64,000 nt of DNA from JAWXTK01 sp044433645 (GCA_044433645.1 JAWXTK010000001.1:70171-134170); one strand, 5' to 3'; shown: positions 15,856 through 25,241, numbered from the stretch's first letter. Made by a program: numbers and translations. Notes: generated by a model not told the origin, from the letters alone.

Positions 15856-15898
15856 AAAAAATAAGGTTCAAAAAGCTAAAAACTAGCTCCTTGAACCT
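15852..15898 (-). terminator. Terminator after the 93-residue conserved gene
   Basis: Outer arms 15864-15871 and 15891-15898, inner arms 15874-15878 and 15884-15888, then a T run on the minus strand (top A run 15853-15862). Confidence 0.7.
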
Positions 15899-15920
15899 AA
15901 TAAAAGTAGTAAAAAAAAGA

Positions 15921-16202
15921 TTATTTACACAATTCGCTCAAAGCAGTAAACATTGCGTCAACACCTTCCATAATTTCATTTCTAAGTGCAGCGTAGTGTT
16001 TGCGCACTAGAGAAGCATTGTTTTTCTCAGCTGGGTTGTTAGCCGCAGTGATGAATTTGTTACGCAAATCAGCTGTTTTATTCATAATAGCGATGATTTC
16101 GTCTTTTTTCTCTGGGTGGAAATAGATTGTAAGGTAACAATCTGACATGATTTGAGATACTAGATAATCTATATCCTTTTTAATTCTTTTTACACTAGCC
16201 AT
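15921..16202 (-). CDS. Conserved Bacteroidota protein of unknown function
   Basis: 93 residues, predicted all-helical and soluble. The pattern KRIKKDIDYLV, then YFHPEKKDEIIAIM and LVRKHYAALRNEI recurs in Bacteroidales genomes as a short conserved protein; I know of no experimentally defined role. It is transcribed alone from its own promoter at 16229-16236 and closed by its own terminator. Confidence 0.78.
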   Translation of the reverse strand: MASVKRIKKDIDYLVSQIMSDCYLTIYFHPEKKDEIIAIMNKTADLRNKFITAANNPAEKNNASLVRKHYAALRNEIMEGVDAMFTALSELCK

Positions 16203-16228
16203 AATACTTGTATTTGATTAATTTGATG

Positions 16229-16236
16229 CAAAGATA
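16229..16236 (-). promoter_or_regulatory. -7 element of the 93-residue gene
   Basis: TATCTTTG on the minus strand, about 27 bases upstream of the start at 16202. Confidence 0.6.
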
Positions 16237-16254
16237 GTAATTTTAGGGGACTTA

Positions 16255-16397
16255 TAAAACTGATTTGTATGAATTTATATGATATTTTGAGTTAATTTTT
16301 TATCGCCTTTATGGGAGCATAGCGTGCTATGTGACCATGAAAAGATGAAAAATTAGCCAAAATATCGTCTAAAGTCATATAAAACCAATCTTTTAGT
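16255..16397. repeat. Long imperfect palindrome (hairpin-forming) in the gap between two genes
   Basis: The two sides match as an imperfect inverted repeat (TTATATGA to TCATATAA, TATTTTG to CAAAATA, TTAATTTTT to AAAAATTAG), around a central hairpin GCATAGC/GCTATG at 16317-16331. No coding content. It could be a small non-autonomous element or a relict. Confidence 0.5.
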
Positions 16398-16448
16398 TAT
16401 CCTTATTTATCAATTTTATTTTATGGGGTCAGTTTTAATAAGGCCCCT

Positions 16449-17933
16449 CTATTCTAATTCTATATACGCTTCTGAGATAAAGTCTATCAAATCGCCACTA
16501 TTTAATCCCTCTACACCCTGATATTCAGCGCCTTTCTCACCTGCTCTGCCGTGAAGATACACTCCTAAAACCGAGGCTCTCAAAGCATTATAACCCCTGG
16601 CCATAAGCCCTGTAATAAGTCCAGTTAACACATCGCCACTACCTGCCTTAGCCAAGGCTGGGGTAAGCGTAGAATTAAAGAACACCATGCCCGTGGGCGC
16701 AACTATCATGCTGTAAGCACCTTTCACCACCACGCAACTATCTAGTCTTGTGGCCAAGGCCTGCACTTTGTCTAACTTATCTTTCTCGCTCGTCCACTCG
16801 CCCACTAATCTTTTGAGCTCGCCTAGGTGAGGGGTTAATACACTGCCACTAGGGACTTGGGCCTGTAATTCCGTGTTTTGTGCTAGAATATTCAGCGCAT
16901 CGGCATCTATAACCATAGGCACTTGGCTTTGTTTTAAAAGCTGCTCAAAGGCCGCAGTTGTAGTTTCATCAACCCCTAGGCCACATCCTACGCCTACCAC
17001 ATTATAATTTTCAAGATTCTCAGGCACAGAGCTAAAACACTCACCCTTATCATAGCTCAAAACTGCAGAAGGATAGTTAGCCTGAATTGCAAACCTCTGA
17101 GAATAAGGCAAATGCAAACTCACATAACCAGCTCCCGAGCGCAGTGCTGCCCCCAGAGATAATGAGGCTGCCCCCATCATCTTATCACTTCCACACACCA
17201 AAAGCGCATGACCATAATTGCCCTTGTGAGAGAATTTACGTCGCTTAGTTGTAAGCCCTGCTGCATCGCCAGAAGTAACATAAAAGTAAGGGCTCGCGAT
17301 ATCATCTGTCTCAAGTTCAAGGTCTAACACATCTAAACGGCCACAATTTTCGCCACACTCAGGCATTAACATATTAAGTTTAGGAGCATACAAACTAAGC
17401 GTATTATCTGCCTGTATCATAGCCCCCATTGCAGGCTCTAAATCCGAGGGCATACCCGAAGGAATATCTATGCTTATCACTCTGTTTTCAAGCGAATTTA
17501 TAAGCTCTATCATGGATAGTATAGGTTCCGTGCACTCGCCCCTAAGACCCACTCCTAGCATTGCATCCACAATAACTGTTTGCTCCGAAATAGGTACTTT
17601 TTCTATATCGGTATATTTTTTTACGGCGCTTGGCAAACGCTTATAATTTGCGTGAGCATCTGCGCTAAGCACGTCTTTTTTAGGCTCATAGCACATCATA
17701 ACCGAGCACTTAAAGCCTACATTTGAGAGCATACGAGCCATAGCCAGGCCATCGCCCCCATTACCCCCCTTACCTATAAAAAACAGCAAGTCAGAACTCT
17801 GCTCAACATTATTACACACCCACTGCGAGAGCAACTCAGCTGCCTGCTCCATAAGCGTGAGTGAATTTATGTCCTGAGCCTCTATGGTAGCTTTATCTGC
17901 GAGCTTAATATTGCTCGATGTTAAAATTTTCAT
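16449..17933 (-). CDS. nnr: Bifunctional NAD(P)H-hydrate epimerase and ADP-dependent dehydratase (Nnr)
   Basis: 494 residues, the usual length of the fused enzyme. The N-terminal YjeF epimerase domain spans about 1-205 (FIGKGGNGGDGLAMAR, then DAMLGVGLRGE). The C-terminal ADP/ATP-dependent dehydratase (YjeF_C) follows, with KGNYGHALLVCGS, TPHLGELKRL, DADALNIL and the nucleotide site AGSGDVLTGLI. It repairs damaged NADHX and NADPHX. It is four bases downstream of the SGNH-like gene. Confidence 0.95.
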   Translation of the reverse strand: MKILTSSNIKLADKATIEAQDINSLTLMEQAAELLSQWVCNNVEQSSDLLFFIGKGGNGGDGLAMARMLSNVGFKCSVMMCYEPKKDVLSADAHANYKRLPSAVKKYTDIEKVPISEQTVIVDAMLGVGLRGECTEPILSMIELINSLENRVISIDIPSGMPSDLEPAMGAMIQADNTLSLYAPKLNMLMPECGENCGRLDVLDLELETDDIASPYFYVTSGDAAGLTTKRRKFSHKGNYGHALLVCGSDKMMGAASLSLGAALRSGAGYVSLHLPYSQRFAIQANYPSAVLSYDKGECFSSVPENLENYNVVGVGCGLGVDETTTAAFEQLLKQSQVPMVIDADALNILAQNTELQAQVPSGSVLTPHLGELKRLVGEWTSEKDKLDKVQALATRLDSCVVVKGAYSMIVAPTGMVFFNSTLTPALAKAGSGDVLTGLITGLMARGYNALRASVLGVYLHGRAGEKGAEYQGVEGLNSGDLIDFISEAYIELE

Positions 17934-17937
17934 ATTC

Positions 17938-18561
17938 TTAGAAGTATTTTACAAGCTCACGAGCTATTAAACCTGCCCCCTTAGCCGTTGGGTGCACACC
18001 ATAAGATAGTAGCTCCTTATCATCATTTTCAAAAATAGGATAAACATCCACAAATTGCAGATTATATTGCCCTGCTACCTTTTTAAGAATTGGAATAATA
18101 TTCGTTGCAAGATAATCGTCCTCGCCTTTGAGATGATATTTTGGAGGAGACATTACTATAATTTTTGCATCGGGCAACACCTCTTTTATGTTTTCAATCA
18201 AAGCTATATAGTCCCTCTCAAAAAATTTAGCCGTAGAGCGATAACGATCCTTAGAATCATAAGAACCCAAACAAATGGTAATTACATCGGGGGCAAATTC
18301 CAACATTCTTGGGAATTCAGGCGAATGACAAATATGAGAATAATCCTCAGTCACAACCGTTGTTCCCAACTCACCAAAGGTCTTAATCAAATAATTTTCG
18401 CCAAGAAGTCTGCCAAGTTGCGAGGGGTAGGCATCCTCTTTGGCATTAGCTAAGCCATAACCCATAGTTACACTATCACCTATACAGGCTACCCTCATAG
18501 GTGCATCCTGGGCACAAATAAAGCCTAGGGCACAGACAACTAAAAACAATATTTTTTTCAT
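17938..18561 (-). CDS. Secreted SGNH-hydrolase-like protein with an altered active site
   Basis: 207 residues from the ATG at 18561; a longer frame to 18618 would run through the promoter and the nqr terminator. A signal peptide (to about residue 20) precedes block I with GDSVTMGYG (the nucleophile Ser). Block II glycine is in FGELG. Block III reads LGSYD where GxND is expected, and block V reads YGVHP where DxxH is expected. Both the oxyanion Asn and the catalytic Asp are therefore missing from their usual places. It may be a Ser-His dyad esterase, a binding protein, or inactive. Confidence 0.8.
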   Translation of the reverse strand: MKKILFLVVCALGFICAQDAPMRVACIGDSVTMGYGLANAKEDAYPSQLGRLLGENYLIKTFGELGTTVVTEDYSHICHSPEFPRMLEFAPDVITICLGSYDSKDRYRSTAKFFERDYIALIENIKEVLPDAKIIVMSPPKYHLKGEDDYLATNIIPILKKVAGQYNLQFVDVYPIFENDDKELLSYGVHPTAKGAGLIARELVKYF

Positions 18562-18584
18562 CGCATTAAGTTTAAATAACATCC

Positions 18585-18592
18585 CAAAGGTA
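18585..18592 (-). promoter_or_regulatory. -7 element of the SGNH-nnr operon
   Basis: TACCTTTG on the minus strand, about 24 bases before the start at 18561. Confidence 0.55.
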
Positions 18593-18626
18593 TAAAAAAA
18601 AGAAGAGACGACAAGCATCTCTTCTT
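18593..18626 (-). terminator. Terminator of the nqr operon
   Basis: A 9-bp stem (18600-18608 with 18618-18626) followed on the minus strand by a T run. It lies directly downstream of nqrF and overlaps the promoter region of the next operon. Confidence 0.8.
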
Positions 18627-18652
18627 CTAAATATAGTTTTTAGGGCTAATAA

Positions 18653-19888
18653 TTAAGCACCAAAGTTGTCATGCATAACGTTTTCGGCTGGAACGCCCAA
18701 ATTATCAAGCATAGTAGCAATAGCCGAAGTCATCATAGGAGGACCACACAAGTAGTACTCGATATCCTCGGGAGCTTCATGGTTTTTAAGGTAATTATCA
18801 AAGATAACTTGGTGAATGAAACCAACGTAACCTGTCCAATTATCCTCGGCCTTAGGCTCAGAAAGCGCTATATTAAACTTGAAGTTAGGGAAGTCTTTCT
18901 CTATGCTCTCAAACTGATCTTCGTAGAAAATCTCACGCGAGCTACGAGCACCATACCAGAAAGTAACTGGCTTGTCAGTTTTCTCAGTTTGAAACAAGTG
19001 GAAGATATGCGAACGCATAGGAGCCATACCTGCACCACCACCGATAAACATTTTCTCGTTAGGCGTATCGCGCACAAAGAATTCACCGTAAGGGCCCGAG
19101 ATAGTAACCTTATCGCCTGGTTTGCGCGAGAAGATATAAGACGAGCAGATACCTGGGTTAACTTGAGCAAACGCACCAGCGGCTCTATCCCAAGGTGGAG
19201 TAGCAATACGTATGTTAAGCATAATGATATTGCCCTCAGCAGGGTGATTAGCCATAGAGTAAGCACGGAAAGTGTCTTCTGGGTTCTCAGTCACAAGGCC
19301 CCAAAGTTTCATACTATCCCAATCCTCGTGGTATTCTTGTTCAATATCAAAGTCTGTAAATTTAATAGCCTCGTACTTAGGAATATCAATTTGGATATAA
19401 CCTCCCGAACGGAATTTAAGGTGTTCGCCCTCTGGAAGTTTAACCACAAATTCTTTGATAAAAGTAGCAACGTTATGGTTAGAAACCACTTCACATTCCC
19501 ATTTTTTCACTCCAAGCACTTCTTCTGGAACTGCAATTTTAAGGTTTTCTTTCACCTTAACCTGACAACCTAGTCTCCAGTGTGCTTTGGCTTGTTTGCG
19601 TGTAAAGAAGTTAACCTCGGTTGGTAGAATCTCGCCACCACCCTCTAGAACTTGGCATTTACACATTCCACAAGAACCACCACCACCACAAGCCGAGGGC
19701 AAGAAAATACCATTCTCACCTAGCGTGGTTAAAAGTGTAGACCCTGGCTCAACAGTAAGAGTTTTCTCACCGTTGATATCTATTGTAACCTCTCCCGAAG
19801 GAGTAAGTTTTGCTTTGGCATATAGTAGTAGTGCAACTAACACAAGCACAACAACCATAAACGCCACAATCGCTAATATAATTTCCAT
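18653..19888 (-). CDS. nqrF: Na+-translocating NADH:quinone oxidoreductase subunit F
   Basis: 411 residues. An N-terminal membrane anchor (residues 1-25) is followed by a plant-type ferredoxin domain with the 2Fe-2S ligands CGGGGSCGMC and a later Cys in RLGCQV. The FNR-like FAD domain has RAYSMANHP, and the NADH domain has FIGGGAGMAPMRSH and LCGPPMMTSA. NqrF is the electron-entry subunit that oxidises NADH. It is the last gene of the complete nqr operon, and a terminator follows within 30 bases. Confidence 0.97.
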   Translation of the reverse strand: MEIILAIVAFMVVVLVLVALLLYAKAKLTPSGEVTIDINGEKTLTVEPGSTLLTTLGENGIFLPSACGGGGSCGMCKCQVLEGGGEILPTEVNFFTRKQAKAHWRLGCQVKVKENLKIAVPEEVLGVKKWECEVVSNHNVATFIKEFVVKLPEGEHLKFRSGGYIQIDIPKYEAIKFTDFDIEQEYHEDWDSMKLWGLVTENPEDTFRAYSMANHPAEGNIIMLNIRIATPPWDRAAGAFAQVNPGICSSYIFSRKPGDKVTISGPYGEFFVRDTPNEKMFIGGGAGMAPMRSHIFHLFQTEKTDKPVTFWYGARSSREIFYEDQFESIEKDFPNFKFNIALSEPKAEDNWTGYVGFIHQVIFDNYLKNHEAPEDIEYYLCGPPMMTSAIATMLDNLGVPAENVMHDNFGA

Positions 19889-19901
19889 ATCTCAAAAAAG
19901 T

Positions 19902-20519
19902 TTATAGTTGTATACCTAAAAATGTCATAAACGCTATACCCATAAGACCTGTGATGATAAAGGTAATACCTGCACCTTTAAGCGCATCAGGGATATGAGA
20001 ATAAGCAATTTTCTCGCGAATAGCAGCCATACCAATAATAGCTAACCACCATCCAATACCACTACCAAAAGCAAAGGCTGTAGCCTCGCCTATTGACTCA
20101 TAGGCTCTCTCTTGCATAAAAAGTGAACCCCCAAGGATAGCACAGTTTACAGCGATAAGAGGCAAGAAAATACCAAGTTGATTATAAAGTGCTGGTGCGA
20201 ATTTCTCGACAACCATTTCTACCAACTGAACAAAAGAAGCAATAACTGCAATAAAGATAATAAAGCTTAGAAAGCTCAAATCTACATCAGCATAATCAGG
20301 TGATATCCACGCTAGTGCACCTGGAGATAACACAAACTCATTTAGCAAATAGTTTAGAGGCACAGTAACTGTCATCACAAAGATAACGGCTATACCTAGA
20401 CCCATTGCTGTTTTAACACTTTTACTAACAGCGATGTAAGAACACATTCCAAAGAAGAATGCGAACACCATGTTATCAATAAAAATCGATCTTACGAATA
20501 TACTTAAAATATTTTCCAT
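19902..20519 (-). CDS. nqrE: Na+-NQR subunit E
   Basis: 205 residues with six hydrophobic segments. The segment FAFFFGMCSYIAVSK matches the half-membrane helix with the conserved Cys that, with NqrD, holds an intramembrane iron or 2Fe-2S centre; the second conserved Cys lies in AVNCAILGGSL. The start lies four bases after the nqrD stop. Confidence 0.95.
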   Translation of the reverse strand: MENILSIFVRSIFIDNMVFAFFFGMCSYIAVSKSVKTAMGLGIAVIFVMTVTVPLNYLLNEFVLSPGALAWISPDYADVDLSFLSFIIFIAVIASFVQLVEMVVEKFAPALYNQLGIFLPLIAVNCAILGGSLFMQERAYESIGEATAFAFGSGIGWWLAIIGMAAIREKIAYSHIPDALKGAGITFIITGLMGIAFMTFLGIQL

Positions 20520-20523
20520 TTTT

Positions 20524-21180
20524 CTATTTCTCTATAAGCGATTTGTTTCTACTACGGTGAATCCAAATAATAATACCAACGCAGATAAGTGCCATAGGAG
20601 GCAACAACATCAATGCATTGTTATCATAAAATCCACCATTTTTAATATACCAAGCCTCAGGGATAACTCTGCAACCCCAAACTGTACCTGCCCCAAGCAA
20701 TTCACGGAAGAATCCTAGAGTAATCAAGATAATACCATAGCCTATACCACTACCAGCTCCGTCTATAAGTGCTGGGATAGGTTTGTTAGCCAAGGCAAAG
20801 GCCTCGATACGACCCATGATAATACAGTTGGTGATAATAAGTCCCACAAACACGGATAGTTGCTTGCTCACATCATAAACAAATGCTTTTAACACTTGGT
20901 CTACCAAGATAACTAGAGCAGCCACAATCACAAGTTGCACGATAATACGAATACGTGAAGGTATGCTATTACGAATAAGCGAGATAACAAAGCTCGCAAG
21001 AGCAGTTACCACAATCACAGACAACGACATAACAAACGCAGGTTTCATCTTAGCCGTTACTGCAAGTGCAGAACAGATACCCAAGATTTGAACCGTAACA
21101 GGGTTAGTTTGGTTGAATGGAGAAGTCAAGAGTTTGAAACCCTCAGACTTAAAAAAGGATGTTTTTTTCTTAGCACTCAT
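20524..21180 (-). CDS. nqrD: Na+-NQR subunit D
   Basis: 218 residues, six membrane segments. It is homologous in layout to NqrE, with conserved cysteines in LGICSAL and ITNCIIMGR for the intramembrane metal centre. The longer-than-average cytoplasmic N-terminus (SAKKKTSFFKSEGFKLL) is typical of Bacteroidota versions. The gene is three bases downstream of nqrC. Confidence 0.95.
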   Translation of the reverse strand: MSAKKKTSFFKSEGFKLLTSPFNQTNPVTVQILGICSALAVTAKMKPAFVMSLSVIVVTALASFVISLIRNSIPSRIRIIVQLVIVAALVILVDQVLKAFVYDVSKQLSVFVGLIITNCIIMGRIEAFALANKPIPALIDGAGSGIGYGIILITLGFFRELLGAGTVWGCRVIPEAWYIKNGGFYDNNALMLLPPMALICVGIIIWIHRSRNKSLIEK

Positions 21181-21183
21181 TTC

Positions 21184-21957
21184 TTATTCCTCCTCAGTTT
21201 TAGTTTCACACTCAGTAGCAGCGTCACATTTTTCAGCTGTTTGAGCTTTGATATAAGCATCATAGCCACTCAAACAATCTACCAACATATCTTGCACACC
21301 ACGCGAAGTAAGTGTACCTCCAGATACTGCATCAACAGCATTGATATTACCCAAAGATGCGCCCGAACCTTTAAGTACAGATATTGCTACCATTTGAGCG
21401 TCTTTATAAATTTCTTTATTAGCAAATTGGCCTCTAAAAGCATCGGTTGTAATCTCAGCTCCTAGACCTGGAGTTTCGCTAGCGTGATCAAAGACAACAC
21501 CGTAGATAGTGTTCCAGTTTTTCTCCAAAGCAACATAGCCCCAGATAGCACCCCAAAGACCTTTACCCCACACTGGAAGTATATAACGAGTAACGCCCTT
21601 GCTCTCTGCCACAAACACTGGCAAAGTACGATCAGAGTCTGCCTTAGCATATTCTGCTTTAAGACCTATTAGCACGCTGAAGGCATCACCCTCAACTATT
21701 TCGCCTTTGTTATTAACCAAATATGCTTGTTTAATAACTTTAGTATATTCTTCGTTGATATATTTTGCTTTTACGGCAGCTGTGTCAGCACCCTGAGCCT
21801 CGCCTACTGAGCGCAAAATATCGGTCATCTTCTCGATTTTAACATTTTCTGCTTGCTTCTCTTTAAGAGAAATCGCAGCAAAAGACAAAATCAAAGCCAC
21901 AACAATAACTAGTATTGCTGAGTAACCTATAATATATGTATTACTATTTTTATTCAT
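21184..21957 (-). CDS. nqrC: Na+-NQR subunit C
   Basis: 257 residues. One N-terminal membrane anchor is followed by a periplasmic FMN-binding domain. The covalent FMN site is the Thr of DAVSGGTLTSRGV (S-G-x-T-L/A-T type). The C-terminal tail is acidic and Cys-containing (TAEKCDAATECETK), longer than in Vibrio. The operon order A-B-C-D-E-F is intact. FMN attachment needs ApbE, which is not in the window. Confidence 0.95.
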   Translation of the reverse strand: MNKNSNTYIIGYSAILVIVVALILSFAAISLKEKQAENVKIEKMTDILRSVGEAQGADTAAVKAKYINEEYTKVIKQAYLVNNKGEIVEGDAFSVLIGLKAEYAKADSDRTLPVFVAESKGVTRYILPVWGKGLWGAIWGYVALEKNWNTIYGVVFDHASETPGLGAEITTDAFRGQFANKEIYKDAQMVAISVLKGSGASLGNINAVDAVSGGTLTSRGVQDMLVDCLSGYDAYIKAQTAEKCDAATECETKTEEE

Positions 21958-21963
21958 CTTCTC

Positions 21964-23157
21964 CTAAGCTTTAGCGGCTTTTTTCAATCTCTTGTTACGG
22001 CGATTGATATTTCCTTGAACAACATAATGGTCAATAAGTGGAGTCATAGCATTCATAAACAAAATCGCAAGCATCATACCCTCAGGATAACCTGGGTTGA
22101 CAACACGAATTAGTACGGCTACAACACCTATAATAAAACCAGTGATTACTTTACCTTTATTAGTTTGCGAGGCAGTAACAGGATCGGTAGCCATAAACAC
22201 GGCACCAAAAGCAAAACCACCAATTAGTAGGTGATAATAAGCAGGAAGATCCATATAACCATTCGCGCCTATCAAATTAAAGATATAACCCATTACAAAT
22301 CCTCCAGCAAACACACTACACATAATTCTCCATGATGCTATACCAGTGATAAGTAGCAGAGCAGCACCTAACATAATAGCTATAAAAGATGTCTCACCAA
22401 TACAGCCAGGATAAGTTCCAATCAACCAATCCATAACACTAGCTCCCTGATAAGCAACATTATCGCTAAGCGCAGTAGCCATTTCAGATAGTGGAGTAGC
22501 GCCCGAGAAACCATCTACAACGCCCTCGCCCGAAGTAAGACCTGCAACCCAAACTTTATCGCCTGAGATATAAGGAGTATAAGCAAAGAACAAGAAAGCA
22601 CGAGTTAAAAGCGCAGGATTAAAGATATTCATACCTGTTCCACCAAAAACTTCCTTACCGATAACCACAGCAAAGGCAGTAGCCACAGCCACCATCCAAA
22701 GAGGTATATCAACAGGAACAATCAAAGGAATAAGCATACCCGAAACCAGGAATCCTTCACTAACCTCATGTCCACGAGCCTGAGCAAAGCCAAATTCTAT
22801 ACCCAAACCAACAACATAAGATACTATAATAATAGGTAGTACCTTTAAAAATCCAAACCAGAAACAGTTCCAGATATCACCATACTCGCCACAAGCAACT
22901 ACACCAAGTGAGCGAAAGTGTTGCAAACCAACATTATACATACCAAAAAGCAGAGCCGGCATAAGAGCCATAACAACTACTATCATCACACGCTTCATAT
23001 CATTACAATCCCTGATACTTGCACCTTTTTTAGTCACCGTGTTAGGGACAAAAAGGAAGGTTTCAAAGGCATCGAATGATGATTCAAGCATGGAAAGTTT
23101 ACCTCCTTTACTAAAAGTAGGCTTTAACTTATCAACAAATTTCCTTAATGCTTTCAT
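21964..23157 (-). CDS. nqrB: Na+-NQR subunit B
   Basis: 397 residues with about ten membrane segments. The covalent FMN site is in DGFSGATPLSEM. The signature around residues 120-180 and the KGKVITGFIIGV segment also match NqrB. It forms the main ion-translocating and quinone-reducing membrane part of the complex. It is six bases upstream of nqrC. Confidence 0.96.
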   Translation of the reverse strand: MKALRKFVDKLKPTFSKGGKLSMLESSFDAFETFLFVPNTVTKKGASIRDCNDMKRVMIVVVMALMPALLFGMYNVGLQHFRSLGVVACGEYGDIWNCFWFGFLKVLPIIIVSYVVGLGIEFGFAQARGHEVSEGFLVSGMLIPLIVPVDIPLWMVAVATAFAVVIGKEVFGGTGMNIFNPALLTRAFLFFAYTPYISGDKVWVAGLTSGEGVVDGFSGATPLSEMATALSDNVAYQGASVMDWLIGTYPGCIGETSFIAIMLGAALLLITGIASWRIMCSVFAGGFVMGYIFNLIGANGYMDLPAYYHLLIGGFAFGAVFMATDPVTASQTNKGKVITGFIIGVVAVLIRVVNPGYPEGMMLAILFMNAMTPLIDHYVVQGNINRRNKRLKKAAKA

Positions 23158-23162
23158 TTTCC

Positions 23163-24524
23163 TTAGTTGAGTTCTTTAATCATAAGGTTAATACCCTCAC
23201 GGATTATTTCTTGAATATCGTTTTTAGAAGGGTCAACAAACTCACAAAGAGCAAAGTCTTCTTCTACGACCTCATAAATTCCGAGATTTTCCATTTTATC
23301 TATATCACCTGCAAGTATAGCTTTAAGCAAGTACACAGGGTAAATATCCATAGGTAGATATTTCTCATACAGACCACTCACCACAAAAGGACGTGGACCA
23401 CCGTTAAGGTTGGTGTCAAGTGTATATTGTTTTTTAGGTGTTAACCACGAGAAGTAAGCACGCGAAACTGAGAACTTCTTGAACCTTGGCAACATCCAAC
23501 CAAACATTTCATATTTATCGCCCTCTTTGATAGCTGTGATTTGAGAGGTGTAGTAATTCACATAAGAACCTTGCTCGGCTTTAATACCTGTTAGGGCATT
23601 ACCATAGATAAGTCTCACGCTATCACCCTCATTTTGAGCAACGATATCAATTTTCTTAACCACAGAGCTAAGTGGCGCACCCGAAACGAAAGAAACATAT
23701 TTAGATTCCATAATCTCAGAGCCTGTAAGGGCTATGGTTTTAGTGAAGCTAACTTTACCTTCGTTAAATAATTTTCCTATCATAGCTACGTCTTGGATAT
23801 TCACTGTCCAAGCAATTTCGCCTTTGTTGATAGGGTCTATGTGGTGGATTTGCACACCTACGTTACCTGCTGGGTGAGCGCCTTTAAAGAAGTATTGCTC
23901 AACACCCACAAGAGAGTTCAACACACCCGAAGTGCCGTATTTAAGGCCTAAATAAACTTTACCTTCGGTTAATTTGCTAAGTGCATCTATACCTTTTTGC
24001 AAGTCAGCCTTGCGCGAGGCAAGAGCGTAATTGTAATCAGGAGCCATAGGAGCTGAATCAAATCCCGAGATAAAGATAGCCTTAGGCATATCTGTCTGTG
24101 AAGCGATTATTCCATACGGACGCTGCATAATACTAGGCCACAAACCCGATTTAAGAATCAAAGCAGATACCTGTTCTTTACTTGCTGATGCAAGTTCAGG
24201 GATTTGAAAGCTCTCAAATTCTTGAGTTTCACTAGGAGTAATCTCGATGTTTAGAATTTTACGTTTTTCGCCACGATTAATAGCGAAAACCTCACCACTA
24301 ACGGGAGATGTAAAAAGCAACTCTGGGTTGTTTTTATCAAAAAACAACGGAGTACCAGCCTTAACAGTGTCACCTACTTTGACTAGCAATTTAGGCACAA
24401 CGCCCCCAAAATCCGAGGGAGTTAATGCATAACGTTCAGCCAAGGGAAGAGTTGTTAGCTTCTCTTGGGCTGCGCCAACTAGGTTAATGTCAAGACCTTT
24501 TTTTAATTTAATTACTTTCGACAT
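23163..24524 (-). CDS. nqrA: Na+-NQR subunit A
   Basis: 453 residues, cytoplasmic. The N-terminal biotinyl/lipoyl-like region (LVKVGDTVKAGTPLF, SPVSGEVFAINRGEKR) and the later KYGTSGVLN and PAGNVGVQIHHIDP segments are typical of NqrA. It is the first gene of the operon, preceded by a -7 element at 24582-24589 and a leader of about 55 bases. Confidence 0.95.
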   Translation of the reverse strand: MSKVIKLKKGLDINLVGAAQEKLTTLPLAERYALTPSDFGGVVPKLLVKVGDTVKAGTPLFFDKNNPELLFTSPVSGEVFAINRGEKRKILNIEITPSETQEFESFQIPELASASKEQVSALILKSGLWPSIMQRPYGIIASQTDMPKAIFISGFDSAPMAPDYNYALASRKADLQKGIDALSKLTEGKVYLGLKYGTSGVLNSLVGVEQYFFKGAHPAGNVGVQIHHIDPINKGEIAWTVNIQDVAMIGKLFNEGKVSFTKTIALTGSEIMESKYVSFVSGAPLSSVVKKIDIVAQNEGDSVRLIYGNALTGIKAEQGSYVNYYTSQITAIKEGDKYEMFGWMLPRFKKFSVSRAYFSWLTPKKQYTLDTNLNGGPRPFVVSGLYEKYLPMDIYPVYLLKAILAGDIDKMENLGIYEVVEEDFALCEFVDPSKNDIQEIIREGINLMIKELN

Positions 24525-24581
24525 TATATTTTATAATTTGAATTAAGTTTAGTGTGAAAGAAGTAACACTAATTACCGACG

Positions 24582-24589
24582 CAAATTTA
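24582..24589 (-). promoter_or_regulatory. -7 element of the nqr operon
   Basis: TAAATTTG on the minus strand, 57 bases before the nqrA start; -33 match weak. Confidence 0.5.
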
Positions 24590-24671
24590 ACGTTTATTTT
24601 TTTACTTAAAGAAAGTTTTTCGCTTTTTTTATATAAATATAAATTTTTTTAGCATAAACAGCTAAATTTGT

Positions 24672-24679
24672 TAACTTTG
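24672..24679 (+). promoter_or_regulatory. -7 element of the SLOG gene
   Basis: TAACTTTG, 25 bases before the GTG start at 24705. Confidence 0.55.
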
Positions 24680-24704
24680 TAAGCTCAATTTCAAATTATA
24701 GGGT

Positions 24705-25241
24705 GTGGAAATCATCAAAAAACATACAGTTGCATTTACCGGTTACAGGCTTTCAAAAATCAAGCAGGTAGACTCTTCTTTGCTCTCGTTAGAGAAATTA
24801 CAGAGCGAAATCCTAACTCAAATCAAGGCTTTATACGCGCGTGGGTTTCACACTTTTTTATCGGGTATGTGCGACGGATTTGACCTTATGTGCGCCAGGG
24901 CTGTAATGGAATTAAAGGATATTTGCTCGGATATAAATTTAGTGGCCGTGATACCTTTTTCTGGCCACCAAAAAAGCTTTAGTGAGGAGGACAAGCAGCT
25001 TTACAAGCTGATTCTAGAGCACTCTAGCGAGGTTATTGTACTAGAGGAAAAGTATATGGGAGCTTATCAATATTTGCAGCGCAACGACTTTTTGATTAAT
25101 AATTCTTCGCTTATTTTGTGTTATTATTCGGGCCTTAATGGAGGCACTCGCTACACTTATTCTCGTGGCAAAAAACTAGGTTTAGAGATAGTAAATCTCA
25201 GCCCTATAAAGCCTGAGGTTCAACTCTCTATTAGTTTCTAG
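24705..25241 (+). CDS. SLOG-domain protein, DUF1273/YpsA-like
   Basis: 178 residues starting with GTG. The opening HTVAFTGYRLSKI and the segments TFLSGMCDGFDLMCAR and AVIPFSGHQKSF are typical of the DUF1273/YpsA branch of the SLOG superfamily. SLOG domains bind nucleotides or nucleotide-derived ligands and often sense or process signals. It stands alone, divergent from nqrA. Function is unassigned. Confidence 0.82.
   Translation: MEIIKKHTVAFTGYRLSKIKQVDSSLLSLEKLQSEILTQIKALYARGFHTFLSGMCDGFDLMCARAVMELKDICSDINLVAVIPFSGHQKSFSEEDKQLYKLILEHSSEVIVLEEKYMGAYQYLQRNDFLINNSSLILCYYSGLNGGTRYTYSRGKKLGLEIVNLSPIKPEVQLSISF

Noticed and set aside
18671..19573. 300-codon open frame antisense to nqrF
   Set aside because: Runs opposite a complete, well-supported nqrF with no promoter or family match; it reflects codon use of nqrF.
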